A program made the position numbers and the translations under genes. Shown piece by piece: positions 22,596-34,913 of a stretch of 64,000 nt of DNA. Under the pieces are notes generated by a model. It saw nothing but the letters and a program-made list of their open reading frames with translations, made no database searches and was not told the DNA's origin. Source of the DNA: Rhipidocladum racemiflorum (Eukaryota; Streptophyta; Magnoliopsida; Poales; Poaceae); NCBI GenBank assembly GCA_036346355.1, contig CM070577.1, positions 45,766,309-45,830,308 on the forward strand, given 5' to 3'. Within the stretch, counting starts at the first letter, position 1. Every line of letters begins with the position of its first letter.

Positions 22596-24782
22596 TGTAA
22601 CACCCCAGCATCTAGTATTGCCCTAGATGTCACCAAATATGGAATAAATAGCAACTAAATACCACAATTAAGATTAAATTACAGCAAGGGCGTAAATGCT
22701 TCAACCGAAAAATTCGGCAGCATCTCCCTTGTTTTTCCATGGTTTGAAGCAACAGCATGAATAACACTAGTTATATCATGAAGAACGACATCTAAAGCAG
22801 TAATCACAAGGGACATAGCAATAGTTTAAGCCCAGAATAACAAATCCAACCACTTCATGAACTAAACGAATTAAACAATATGATCAAGCACACATTTAAA
22901 GCATATTCCAAGATTCAGCGCAATAAATCTGTTATCACGACTACGAATGGTAAAAGGATTTCTGTCTAAGTGATTGAAGTTATGTGAAGGTGTGCCGCTA
23001 AGTCCCCTTCCCGCATGCCGGTTTCATGGTACCTAAAAACATCATAAAGCACAAGCGTGAGTACATCACTCAACAAAGTGTAATGCAATGGAACAAGAAG
23101 ACAATTTTCAATACGAACATCACTACATCTCATATTCAACATCATAAGCATTTCATAACCACATTGTGTTCATCTCATTAATATCATCATATATACAATG
23201 CAATGCACATGTCTCCTTGAAGCACATACCGGTATTGCCGAGTACACACCCGTCGGTGTGCACCCTCTTTCCCCTCCCATCCCATAGATGGAGGGTGCCT
23301 ACTCTTACTGACTCACTCCCATACACAACCGTGGATGGGACTACGAGGTAGGTCTTTCGTGTTCACTACGTGTGAACACAGAGGCCCGCATCAGAATGGG
23401 TCGCCTCTTCCATTATGAATGCACATATGACATGAACATGTATAAACTTGCATAAACATTTAATACAACTATTTCATAATCCATATGTAACCATGTTCAC
23501 CATATCATAAGCAAATATCAAGCATGGCAAGTTAACACATCATGTAGCCATATTGCACCTATGCAAGTCTAATAGTCATACAACACCCAAACCCATCCCA
23601 ATACACTTGCCTTCAACAATGATCGACGGAGTGGCGAGAGGTTGAGGGCACTCCCGGTGTCACACCACCTGCACATAGGTACAACACACTCAAATCGTGT
23701 GCACAAAACAGTACAAGAACGATCATCTAACCCGACTCCGCAAACTACTCCTAAAACCCGAAAACAGAGAATCTGTCCCGACGGGACAGCGGGATTCGAA
23801 CTACCATAACTTGACTTCTAAAACTCCAAATCAAGCAAACGAGTACATTTGCGCGAAGCTTAGAAAATTTACTAACTTTTCTAAGTATTTGCGAAAACTG
23901 AATCAGCCTCTAAAATTGTCTAATCTACAGATGAACACGATCTGTCCCAAACACATCACAGATTTGACAACATTCAGTAAAAAGGCCATAACTTTTAAAC
24001 GGCTGATCGGAAAATCACGTTCTTGGTGTCCAATTAAAGGTAATTCAATTACCTACAACTTTATCAACAGCCAGATGACCATAAAACGCCTCTATGATTG
24101 CCAAAACTCAAGCCCTAGGTCGTACTTCCAATCTGCCCGAGGACAGAACGTGGGACAGTATTGCAATTCCCTCTAAAGCCATCTAACCACAGCACCTAAA
24201 CACCAAAATTAGCCATGAATTTACCCATCTAACAGCACCTAGACCACCCTGAACAAGACCCCAAATCCTTACCTCTTCTTGACGGATCACCCGGTCGACG
24301 AACATCTCCTCCTCGTGACCCGATCTCTCTTCCAATCGCCGGGAACTCCAGGATCACCGGGAACACCGGATCCTCTTGGATGGAGAGATCAATGGAGGGG
24401 GAAGGTGTGGCAGCCATGGGGGGAGGAACCCTAGCTAGGGCCAACTATGGTGGAGGGGGTGGCGCAAGGAAGGGAGAGGAGGGGCACACCAAGGGAAGAG
24501 GGGGCCGGCAGCTTGGGGGAGGGAAAAGGAGGGTGGGGCGCATGAGGGGGAGAGGTGGCTAGGGTTAGGCAGGTTTGCTGCCCCCACAAGTCCCAACCCC
24601 CCCCACAGAAGGCCCAAGTTCTCCCGGAAAGCCCAAAAACCAATCCCCCCGAGGCCCAAACTCCCCCGGAGAGGCCCAAACTCCCCCCGAAGAGGCCCGA
24701 ACACCCGGATACGGCCCAAAAGCACGATATAAGGTCGTACCGAAAAGCCGTAATCTATAAAGTCGCATTCTGAGGTACCACA
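22596..24782 (-). mobile_element. H element 3' LTR (left)
   Basis: 2187 bp. The minus-strand start is TGTGGTACCTCAGAATGCG and the end GCTGGGGTGTTACA. Landmarks on the minus strand are a splice-like donor AGAG|GTAAGG at 24272, an acceptor TATGTGCAG at 23669 (604 bp), a GC-type donor AAG|GCAAGTG near 23612, and the palindrome CTGTCCCG-A-CGGGACAG at 23776-23792. A stem-loop lies at 23242-23263, and GTGTTCAC-TACGT-GTGAACAC at 23359-23379. Confidence 0.9.
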
Positions 24783-24795
24783 TTCTCTCCCCCTT
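24783..24795 (-). other. Polypurine tract of H element
   Basis: Minus strand AAGGGGGAGAGAA next to the LTR edge CCACA at 24782. Confidence 0.85.
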
Positions 24796-25326
24796 AACAG
24801 GATTCGACCTCGAATCCGAGACACCACTTTGCAAACAACCAAATCGAAGGGAGCCAAGGTTTACTTCTCTGAACCCGCTCAGAAACTCCTACAATTTGCA
24901 CTAGCCAGAACTCAAAAGCAAAGAGTTAAGGCTCGAAATCTGACGGCTCTAACGATAACTCACAATCAAACCTTGCTAGAAACTTACTCAACATTGAAAC
25001 ACAAAGCACTACACAAGGACTCTGAACGTCCCAAGCAATAGGATAAAATCCCAAACAGACAATGAAGAAAAACGGTCTCACACTCCTCATTCTATGTACT
25101 CCTTGGCACTAAAGTGCCCGACCCCTTTAACCGTTGCTACTCACCAGAAGAGCACGGCACCAACCTCTAGAACCCTCTTCAACTCCCACGCACAAAAGTG
25201 TTTTCACACCTCCATCTCTCTCTCTAATGTGGTTCGTCATAATCAAGACGACGTGAACCAAGCGAGACACATCACTCCAAGACTACCAACTGCTTGAACA
25301 AATGGGGTTAAAACCTTGTAAAAGAT
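24796..25326 (-). mobile_element. H element internal remnant (noncoding)
   Basis: Reverse of the PPT-proximal internal region of D and B. It contains GGCACTAAAGTGCC (25106-25119), the conserved inverted repeat of this region. It ends at AAAAGATTT, where the deletion joins TTCGTGTTCAC of the other LTR. Confidence 0.8.
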
Positions 25327-26399
25327 TTCGTGTTCACTACGTGTGAACACAGAGGCCCGCATCAGAATGGGTCGCCTCTTCCATTATGAATGCACATATG
25401 ACATGAACATGTATAAACTTGCATAAACATTTAATACAATAATTTAATAATCCATATGTAACCATGTTCACCATATCATAAGAAAATATCAAGCATGGCA
25501 AGTTAACACATCATGTAGCCATATTGCACCTATGCAAGTCTAATAGTCATACAACACCCAAACCCATCCCAATACACTTGCCTTCAACCATGATCGACGG
25601 AGTGGCGAGAGGTTAAGGGCAATCCTGGTGTCACACCACCTGCACATAGGTACAACACACTCAAATCGTGCTCACAAAACAGTACAAGAACAATCATCTA
25701 ACCCGACTCCACAAACTACTCCTAAAACCCGAAAACAGAGAATCTGTCCCGACGGGACGGCAGGCTTCCAACTAGCATAACTAGAGTTCTAGAACTCCAA
25801 ATCAAGCAAATGAGTACATTTTCTCGAATCTTAGGAAATTTCATAACTTTTTCTAAGTATTGGTGAAGACTGAATTGGCTTCTAAAATTGTCTAATCTAC
25901 AGATGAACACGATCTGTCCCAAACACGTCACAGATTTGATAATGTTCGGTAAAACGGCCATAACGTTTAAACGACTAATCGGAAAATAACGTTCTTGGTG
26001 TACAATTAAAGGTAATTCAATTACGTACAACTTTCTCAACAGATGGCTGACTAGAAAACGCCTCTAAAATTTCCAAAACTCAAGCCCTAGGTCGGACGTC
26101 CAATCTGCCCGAGGACAAAACATGGGATAGCATTGCAATTCCCTCTAAAGCCATCTAACCGTAGCACCTAAACACCAAATAAGACCCCAAATCCTTAACT
26201 CTTCTTGACGGATCACCCAGTCGACGAACGTCTCCTCCTCGCGACCCGATCTCTCTTCCAATCGCTGGGAACGCCGGGATCGCTGGGAACGCTGGATCCT
26301 CTTGGATGGAGAGATCAATGGAGGCGGAAGGTGTGGCAGCCATGGGGGGAGGAACCCTAGCTAGGGTCGTCTAGGGTGAAGGGGTTGGCGCAAGGAAGG
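25327..26399 (-). mobile_element. H element 5' LTR (right), first part
   Basis: Closely matches 23358-24475 of the left H LTR (roughly 3 percent difference by eye over the first 290 bp). It starts mid-LTR because of the internal deletion and is cut at 26399 by the B element. The LTR resumes after the TSD at 47519-47834. Confidence 0.88.
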
Positions 26400-26668
26400 T
26401 GTGACACTACGGAATGGTGTGACATTATTTAATGTGAATGATAAGGTCAAAAACTTTATGAAATATGGTATTGGAGGTTAAAACCATATGATAGGAGGCT
26501 TAATAGCGTTTCCGGGCCGTTTCTGGGGTTTTGGGCCTTTTCGGGGGAGTTTGGGCCTAAAGGAAAGGGTCGTGGGCTTTGGTGGGATGGAGTTTGAGTC
26601 CTAATAGGAGTAGGAGACCTGGTTGGGGGCCTCCCCCAGCCCCTTTAGGCGTCCACCCCCTGCCCTTG
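26400..26668 (+). mobile_element. B element 5' LTR, part before the E insertion
   Basis: TGTGACACTACGGAATGGTG start, matching 45279-45547 of the 3' LTR. The last five bases (26664-26668, CCTTG) are the left copy of the E target duplication. Confidence 0.92.
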
Positions 26669-29600
26669 TGTCGGGACCCCGAATTTGCAAATCCGGACCC
26701 TCTGTGTATTCAGCACTAGTCCAGGAACGCGCTAGTGCACACAGTCTTAACATCGGTATATATCACAATCCTACCAAACGATACTATCAAAGTACTTTAT
26801 TTAAATAATCAAAGGGTTACTCGACCTTATGGCCAAGTTACAAATATATGCCTTGCAAGGCGAAACTTATTAAAAGAGAAATAATAAAGAAATGGAAAAT
26901 CAAATAAACTGGTGGCGCCATCCAAGATACCACAGTGCAACTGATCGGGCTCGCATCCCTAAGTAGACGGGTCCTCTTGGAACTCCTCCTCCGAAATCGG
27001 CGTAGTCTCCTCTTCAACTGGTATTGTGTTGAGGCAAGGGTGAGTACTTGGTACTCAAAGAAGTCATGCACGTAATGCAAGCTAATATACTATATGCATG
27101 GCTTGGTACAAAGGAATAGCTCAGGGTATATTTATGGTAAATGACTTTTGACAAGTAATAAAAGTAGATTCAAAGCAGAAATAAGTAAAGCATAAATAAC
27201 TTTTCAAGAAGTTTAACAAACATTTTTCCCATCCTAAACCATATTTCCATCATCTTCCTTGTTAAACCAACCCATCTTTTCAAAACCAAGTTATTTTCGT
27301 AAAGTCTACCCCTTGATTGTAATTCCGAGCATTGTCCAAAGACCGTGGACTCCTGGCTATTCAAATAGATTCTATACTCTGCAGAGGTTATGCACTTTAC
27401 CCACAAGATACAGTCAAACACCACAAAGGCGAGTTCAGTAACAAAGCCTTCTAAGCCTCAAACAACACAGGTGGTCCTCTAAGACGTGCTCTACACCATC
27501 CCTTCCCTTAGCCAAGGCGAAGTATGGGACCAACACACCGTTAGATGGGTACCTGGCCACAGCCACGACACGCCCCGCACAATCACACAAACGGTGTAAT
27601 CGACACCCTGAGGCTCCACAAGTGAGTCCTTAGCGACTTAGTCAACTAGGGCCGTCCCATTCCACCATGTGGTTGCAAGTATGACCCAGTTCAAAGGCTT
27701 GCAAGGTTAAGTCCTTAGAGTGACCAGGCAAGACTACCCAAAAACCAAATCAACATTCCCAACGCCACAATCGCCCACCTGATTACTCTTGCCACATGCC
27801 CTGGCCGAAATCGCTTATCAAACCCCGCTTGATTACCATGCACCACGTGCCGTCAACATCACATGATACTTTTCCAAAACAGGTTCAATATATCATTAAG
27901 TCCATATTAGCATTTGATTGTCCAAAATCATGTCATGAGCACGAAAGTGTGTCTAAGCAAAGATACTACAAACGGTCTAAACCCATGTTGGCAATTTAAT
28001 AATGTCCAACTAGTAAACCACAACTAGGGTGACAAAGGGTCATGGCACATACTTAAGTAATCAAGGTGTCATATAGCAAATTGGTATTTATCTAACCCCA
28101 TGTTTAAACAAAGTATCTTTCTAATTGAACTAGCATGCAATAGTTTAAATCAAAATAGATTTGAAATAGGATCAATATGGTCAAAGCACAACTTGCCTTC
28201 AAAAAGTACTTGCTCTTGGTCTTGAGTTGGATCTGAGTCAACACTTCTCCTTCGAATCCTTCCCACTTCAACGTCTACTCGTAAAGCGTGCAAATAGCAA
28301 ATACACAAATAAACACTAGGAAAAAGATCCCAAAACTCCAAATAAAATCCATAAACAGAGAGAACATAATTTTCTGGATTTTTAGAAACTGGAATCGTCA
28401 AATTCGGAGTTAAACGCATAAAAGTTATGATTATTTAAAGTTTAAATAATCAATTAAATAATTTTGCAGAGAAAAACTTTAGTCCAAAAATTAAATAAAA
28501 TTCATATTTAGGTAGAGCTCATTTTTCTACAAATTTAGAAATTTGAATCACTCAAATCGGAGTTGAAACGCAAAAGTTATAAGCGTTTGAAGTTTGAATC
28601 TAAATTTTGAATCAATATTTCGAATTAATAAATCATTTTCTTTTGGAAATTAATTATTGCGTCAAGATGGACACGTGTCAGCTCTGATTGGCTGGCTGAC
28701 GCCACCGGTCCATGGACTTGGTCCACGCTCGGCTCGGGTCCACGGTGGACTCGGTCCCACGGCTCCACGTGAGGCCCGACATGTGGGTCCACCGGGTAGC
28801 GTCATTCTTGGCGTCGGCCTGACACCGGGACAAACGACAGCGGGCCCGCCATGGCGTCATCGTGGACGTCATGGTGCGATTTGGCTGGGCGGCCCGACAT
28901 GCGGGCCCAGCGTGTCGAGACACGTTCTCATGCGCGCTGGCCCGGCCGATCATGCGGTTGGCCTTCGGCCACGTGGCTAGATCTAGGCCGTTGATTTGAA
29001 AATCAACGCCCGCATTGATCTCGTGTTACGCGTTTGGGGTGACCGCGGTTAAGCTGGACCGGTGGATGTAGATCCAATGGTTGAGATTGGATCTAGAGAT
29101 CGTAACGAAACCTCACCGCGGCGATGGCGTGGCAAGATCTGGATCGTGCGATCTTGATCGGACGGCTGAGATAGCTCAGGCGACGGCAATGGCGTGCGGC
29201 GGCTTGCGGCGGCCGGAGTTGATGACGATGACACGCCTGACGGCGCTGCAGGGCCCCTCCGGCGAAGTGGATGGTAGGCACGGGTGCGCCTTGACGCAAG
29301 GGATCTGGACCTGGGGTCAACGTCGGCGGAGGATGGCGGACGGTGGCGAAGCAGCTGGCGAAACCGCGGCGGAGTGCTTTACCAACTCCGGCGAGCAATA
29401 GCAGCGAGACGGTGGGGATCCTAGCGGCGTGAGCTAGGTTTCGGACCGGCGTGGGATGGCGATCTCGGGTGCGATCCGGCATTAAATAGCCGGAGGCGTG
29501 CTCGTGGCGGAACCCTAGTCGGTCCGCAGCGGGCGCTCTCACCGTGAGTCCGGCTCGGACTCGGCGGAGGCAGCGAATCGCAGCCGATCCACGTGGCGCG

Positions 29601-30103
29601 ATCAGCGGCCCGATCGACGCAGCGCGATCGGATCCGGGCGGATCACGGCTCGGGTGGTCGGCGGATCTCACCGCTGGATCTTGATCCAGCGGTTGGGATT
29701 GATTAGGTTAGGAGTGGGTTCGGTCGAGTCACGTGGCTGGTCGGACTTCGAACACGAGTCTGACTTCGGGCTCGATCGGATGAACAAGATTTCTGACCCG
29801 AGTTTGATTTTCCAGCGATTTAATATTTAAAATAATTCCTAGTAATTCATTTAATCCATTAAAAATAGCAAATGACTCGTAAAAATTCGAAAAAATTCGA
29901 AAATACTTTGGATCATTTTGGACTCAAATAAAATATTTCCAACAAAAATTTATTTGCAAAATTAGATTCTTCAATTATTTCAAAATGGAATAAATTAAAA
30001 TAAATTCCAAATAAATCCAAATAAATTCAAGAAAATACCAAAAATTCAACAAAGTTACATATCACACTTGAGTTTTGTAAAATTAAAATTTTTGGGTGTT
30101 ACA
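26669..30103 (-). mobile_element. E element 3' LTR (left)
   Basis: TGTCGGGACCCC to TTTTTGGGTGTTACA, 3435 bp. It has an AT-rich outer portion and a GC-rich core (about 28650-29780). The inverted pair GCACTAG/CTAGTGC lies at 26713-26738. A hairpin with arms CCGCTGGATC and GATCCAGCGG is at 29671-29692. It differs from the right LTR mostly by small insertions and deletions near CG and CNG positions. Confidence 0.93.
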
Positions 30104-30118
30104 AAAGTCCCCCACTTT
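30104..30118 (-). other. Polypurine tract of E element
   Basis: Minus strand AAAGTGGGGGACTTT, directly beside the 3' LTR edge at 30103. Confidence 0.85.
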
Positions 30119-31440
30119 ATTGAATCTCTTCCCCGAGATTCAGGGCTTACTACGTAACAGTTTGGAAATTCTTTCTTCAAATCCTCTTCGCTCCTAAGTC
30201 GCTTCGCTCTCTGCATGGTTGCTCCATCGAACTCTGAAACGAGTTGACTTGTTTCTAGTTTCTCGATCCATTGTGTCTAGAATCCTCACGGGATGCTCCT
30301 TATAAGTCAAGTCCTCTTGCAACTCAATTGATTCTAACATTCTGCATTCCTCGGGAACTTCGGAGGCACTTCTTTAAGCTCGGGACACATGGAATACATC
30401 ATGTACTCCTGCCAACGACTGTGGCAACTCCAGCTGATAAGCAACTTCGCCTCTGCGGCTCAAAATCTTAAATGGTCCAACATAACGGGGTGCAAGTTTT
30501 CCTTTGGCATGGAACCTCTTAACTCCCCTGAGAGGCGTAACTCGGAGGTATACAAAGTCTTCTGGTTCAAAACTCAAATCCCGGCGACGGTTGTCAGCAT
30601 AACTCTTTTGTCGTGATTGGGCTATCTTCAACCTTTCCCTAATCATGGCGATCTGTTCCTCAGCCTCTTGAAGAATATCAGGCCCAAAGACACGGCGCTC
30701 GCCGGTCTCATTCCAATTCAATGGCGTCACAGTGAGTCGACCATACAAAGGCCTCAAAAGGTGACATCTCAGAACTAGCCTGATAACTATTGTTGTAATC
30801 GAACTCGGCATACGGCAAACTCTTATCCCAAGAGGTAGCATAAGCCAATGCACAAGCTCTCAACATATCCTCCGTAATCTGGTTGACTCTTTCGGTCTGT
30901 CCATCCGTCTGCGGATGATAAGTCAGATCTTGAAGTTTAAACGGGTTCCCATGGCTTCATGCAACTTATTCCAGAATCTTGAGGTAAATTGGGTACCTCT
31001 GTCCGATACAATCCTCTTTGGCACTCCGTGCAAACAAACAATCTCGATCATGTACAACTCGCTAACTTATCTCCCGAGTAGGTGGTCTTCACGGGGATAA
31101 AATGGGCTACTTTGGTCAAGCGATCCACTATAACCCATATGGAGTCATAACCCCCTTGAGTCTTGGCAGAACCGGTAATGAAATCCATTCCGATTTCCTC
31201 CCACTTCCACTCGAGTATCTTCGGTGTGTAGCAATCTCGCTGGTCTCTCGATGCATTGCCTTGACTCTCCGGCATACGTCGCACAATGCAACATGCTCGG
31301 CAACTTCGTTTCATACTCGGCCACCGAATCTCTCCTTCAGATCTGATACATCTTGGCGCTTCGGATGAATTGAGTACTTGGAGTCATGGGCTTCTTCCAG
31401 AATCGATTGCTTTAACTCCTTTTGTTAGGCACACAAATGC
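30119..31440 (-). pseudogene. Integrase with chromodomain-like tail (broken)
   Basis: Read from right to left: an HVALCDVCRR zinc-type motif (~31262-31290), then IGMDFITG with the first catalytic Asp (~31170), SDRGTQF with the second Asp (~30995), and YHPQTDGQTERVNQ with the Glu region (~30870-30915). A GPF-type segment follows, RYVGPFKI and VFHVSRA (30374-30470). The last ~250 bp hold SNHAESEAT and EEDLKKEFPN, which resemble the C-terminal chromodomain of Tekay/Del-type chromoviruses. Several frameshifts and in-frame stops separate the pieces. Confidence 0.85.
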
Positions 31441-31673
31441 GATCCTTCATCCATAACGTGCCTCGCTCATCCAATTTGAAGTCCTCTCGCTTGCCTTCCT
31501 CCTTTTGGACTTAATCCTACGGATCTGTCATCATCCTTCCGTCCTTCTCGGATCTGGTCCTCTAAAGTAGGCTTTACTTCCAATGCGGCCAAGAATCCGC
31601 TAGGTACAACCTCAATCTTCATTTTCTCGAAATCCTCACACAACTCATCCTCGACTTGTGGCTAGCAACGCAC

Positions 31674-32149
31674 TCACGGTATGGCTTTTCCGACTCGAGC
31701 ATCGGCTACTACGTTGGCCTTCCCGGGATGGTAATGGATTCCAACATTATAGTCCTTGATCAACTCTAACCATCTCCTCTGCCTCATATTCAGATCCGAT
31801 CGGGTGAATATGTACTTAAGGCTCTTATGATCCGTATATACTTCACATCTGTTTCCAATCGATAGTGACGCCATATCTTCAAAGCATGCACTACGGCAGC
31901 CTAACTCTAGGTCATGTGTCGGATAATTTTCCTCATGCGGCCTCAATCGCCTTGATGCATAGCGGCGACCTTTCCATTCTCGTGCATCAAGACACATCCA
32001 AGTCCTTGGCGCGATGCGTCACAATAAATATCGAAGCTTTGAGCAGCATCCGGTAGAACTAACACCGGTGCCGATGTCAATTGCTTCTTCAGCTCCTGAA
32101 ATCCTTTCTCACATTCTGGCGTCCATGCAAACTTCTTTTCCTTCTTCAA
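31674..32149 (-). pseudogene. RNase H domain of E pol (broken)
   Basis: FDIYCDASRQGLGCVL (~32040) and YTDHKSLKYIF (~31810) are the hallmark blocks of the Ty3/gypsy RNase H. They lie in two overlapping frames, so at least one frameshift falls near 31950-31997. It is followed leftward by the tether to integrase (31440-31673), where only weak open frames remain. Confidence 0.85.
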
Positions 32150-32313
32150 AGCAATTGCGTAAGAGGTTTCGCAATTGTCGAAAAGCCTTCAATGAAACGG
32201 CGGTAGTATCCTGCCATTCCAAGGAAACTCGAATGCGGGTCACAGTCTTCTACCGCTCCCAATGTAACACGGCTTCTACTTTGCTTGGATCCACGGCGAC
32301 TCTTCTGCGGTCA

Positions 32314-33018
32314 TTACATGTCCAAGAAACTCCACCTTGTCCTTCCAAAAATCACACTTGCTGAACTTGGCGAAAAGTTGCTGTTCCTCGACTTTTCCAA
32401 AACTCGCCTTAAGTGTTCGGCATGTTCATCCTCTGTCTTGGAGTAGATTAGGATATCGTCTATGAACACGACGACAAACTTGTCCAAATATTCCATGAAC
32501 ACCTTATTCATCATATTCATGAAATAAGCCGGGCGATTCGTCACTTCAAAGGACATAATCAGAACTCGTAATGTCCATATCTTGACGAGAATGCGATCTT
32601 GAATATCTTACGATCGGATCTTCAATCGATGGTATCCCGATCTCAGATCAATCTTGGAGAAAACTCCGGCTCCTCTTAACTGATCAAACAAATCATCAAT
32701 CCCGGGTAGCGGATACTTATTCTTCACGGTGACTTCATTGAGTGCACGGTAGTCAATGCACATCCCGAAACTCCCGTCCTTCTTCTTGACAAACAAAGCG
32801 GTGCTCCCCACGGTGACGAACTTGGTCCGATAAATCCTTTCTCCATTAACTCCTCTATTTGTTTCTTCATTTCTACCAACTCCTCGGTAGACATCCGATA
32901 GGGTCTCTTTGCTATCGGTTGCATCTTGTACAAGCTCTATTACAAACTCTATGTCCCTGTCGCGGCATACTGTAGATCTTCTGAAAACATCTGGGTACTC
33001 ATTCACTACTTGGGACAT
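32314..33018 (-). pseudogene. Reverse transcriptase domain of E pol (broken)
   Basis: Blocks in order: RPYRMSTEELVEMKKQIEEL (~32880), SSPWGAP (~32810), MCIDYRALNEVTVKNKYPLP (~32730), FSKIDLRSGYH (~32650), then the catalytic FIDDILIYS (~32440-32470). The FIDD motif is intact. The blocks lie in different frames with breaks near 32600 and 32810. The order and motifs place it in Ty3/gypsy, chromovirus side. Confidence 0.9.
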
Positions 33019-33395
33019 CCTCTATGCTGATTGCCTTGGTACTGTTAACCATCAACTGTCCATCTCTAATCTGCAAAGTGGCTTGAAATTCCACTTTCTT
33101 CCCACACGGGCTCTCGATCGAGATAGTCCTTCGTCCACAATCCAATACGACCTTGTGCTTGGATAACCAATCCATTCCCAATATAACATCTAAGGTCCAG
33201 GTCTCCAAAATTATAAGGTTTGCTAGGAACTCTATTCCATCTATTAGTATTCTCACCGGAACATCCTACTTCCGCTCGGAGTTCGGAACTGTGGGTTTGA
33301 ACTAAAAGCATGCACTTAAGTCTTGCAATTCTCAAGTCATTTCTAGTAGCAAAGCCTTGCGAAACAAACGAATGCGTAAGCTCAGAGTCAAACAA
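32999..33395 (-). pseudogene. Aspartic protease of E (broken)
   Basis: CFDSELTHSFVSQGFA (near 33375) corresponds to the usual D-S-G-A-T-H-S-F-V active-site block, with GA altered to EL. DVILGMDWLSKHKVVLDC (near 33160-33200) is the conserved C-terminal block. The two lie in different frames. The altered active-site triplet would inactivate the protease if it is real and not a read error. Confidence 0.8.
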
Positions 33396-33440
33396 AGCAT
33401 TGCAGGTACTAAGTTAACAAGTAACTTACCCAAGACGACG

Positions 33441-34553
33441 TCAGTAGCATTTCGCAGTGCATCTGCGGTGACATGGTTGACTCGGCCTCTCACCACTGAT
33501 GCAGGGTGTGGCTCTGATCTTTGGGCGTCCTAGCTGGGTGGTTCCTAGATTGAAGCGAATCGGGTCGCTTCCTGTCTTCTTTGGACAAGCTGTTGGCAAA
33601 GTGTCCTGGCTCGTTGCAGCTTGTAACGGCGTCTCACTGTTCCTTCTTGCCGATTGCCTGGGTAGCGTTTCTAAGCGGGGCTGGGTCCGATAGTTACGAT
33701 TGGCGGTCTTGGTGCCGGGAGGGTGTCCTTGTTGCATTCGTGGTTGGAATCAAGAATTGATTTGGTGCAACTCTCAAGCGCTGGCGTTCTCGGCGTGATC
33801 CTTGCTTTGTTGCATCTGCGCTTCTGTTCTCATCCGGTTCCTTGCGCTTGTCCTCAAGAATAAGCGCCTTATTCACCAATTCTTGGAAATCTGAAAGGTG
33901 TGGGTGATCAACCCTACTTGCAATCCCGAGTTGAGTCCCTTCATAAAACGAGACTGTCTGGATTTATCTGTCGCTACATCCTCAAAGCGAGCGTGCTAGC
34001 TGGGTGAACTTGTTCGTAGTCGGCCACCGGCTGATTACCTTGCTTTAATGCTCGAACTCCTCCTTCTTAAGGTCCATGATTCCTTCAGCACGTGATCTTG
34101 TCGAATGTTGTGAACTCTTCCCAAGTGATATCTTGAGGGTTCTCTGCGTGTACGAAGTTCTCCCACCATTCGGTAATTGTTCCTTCCAACTGATGAGAAG
34201 CGTAAAGTACCTTCTCATTCCCTATGCATTGAGCTATGTGTAGCTTCCTCTCGATTGATCTTAACCAATCATCGGCCTCCAATGGATTGGCATTCCCAGA
34301 GAAAGTGGGTGGGTGAGTCCTCATGAACTCTGACAGCCTGGTATTCTGGCGTTGTCCATGATTAACTTGATTAGCAGTGGCCTGAGCAGTGACGTGCTGC
34401 ATTTGTTGCATCATAGCATGCATCAACTGAGTCTGGGCAGCAAGAAAAGCTCCGAAATTCTGCATATCCAGTGGCGGCCGGTGCTCCATCATTGGGGTTT
34501 CTCGGGCGGGATCCACTCCCATTGCTTCCAAAGTTTCCACGGGTGTTCACCAA
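33441..34553 (-). pseudogene. gag: gag of E element (broken)
   Basis: The likely start is MVNTRGNFG at 34553, after which the frame shifts near 34470 into the 151-residue frame 34085-34540. That frame carries a retrotransposon gag core: PTFSGNANPLEADDWLRSIE, LEGTITEWWENF and WEEFTTF. Weaker gag sequence continues to about 33740. A zinc-knuckle-like CNEPGHF lies near 33620. The Met-rich MHAMMQQMQ tract is typical of these gags. There are at least four frame breaks. Confidence 0.82.
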
Positions 34554-34913
34554 CCGTCGATTTGCACTAGGTTTAGAGATGATAGGGAAACAAGAATAGA
34601 CAAGTAATATGGAACTTATGCGGGGCGAAAGGTGTAGCCTTAAGGTCCAACTTTATTATTAATAACTTGGTATGGCTGCTTACAATGCCTAAGGGCCTTG
34701 CAACACATACTGCACACTCAAAGAAACAAAGCAAATCCAAATCGAACTAACTATGGAGTCTAACGCCTAATTGTGTCTGTTTATTCTATGACTCGACTAG
34801 GCGAAGTAGTCTCACTATAGAACCTATGCTCACTCATCGAGAAAACCTCCACGGCACGGTACGGTCTTTGTGGCATAGGCGCAAACGATTGCCATGTCCA
34901 GCAACCGTGTCCT
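34554..34913 (-). other. Noncoding spacer between pre-gag ORF and gag of E
   Basis: AT-rich with no open frame of note. It separates the two ORFs by ~360 bp and could hold leader or packaging signals; nothing specific is visible. Confidence 0.5.

Noticed and set aside
28657..29671. Long GC-rich open frames in the E LTRs (also 37747-38908)
   Set aside because: They lie in the GC-rich LTR core, differ between the two LTRs through indels, and show no domain.
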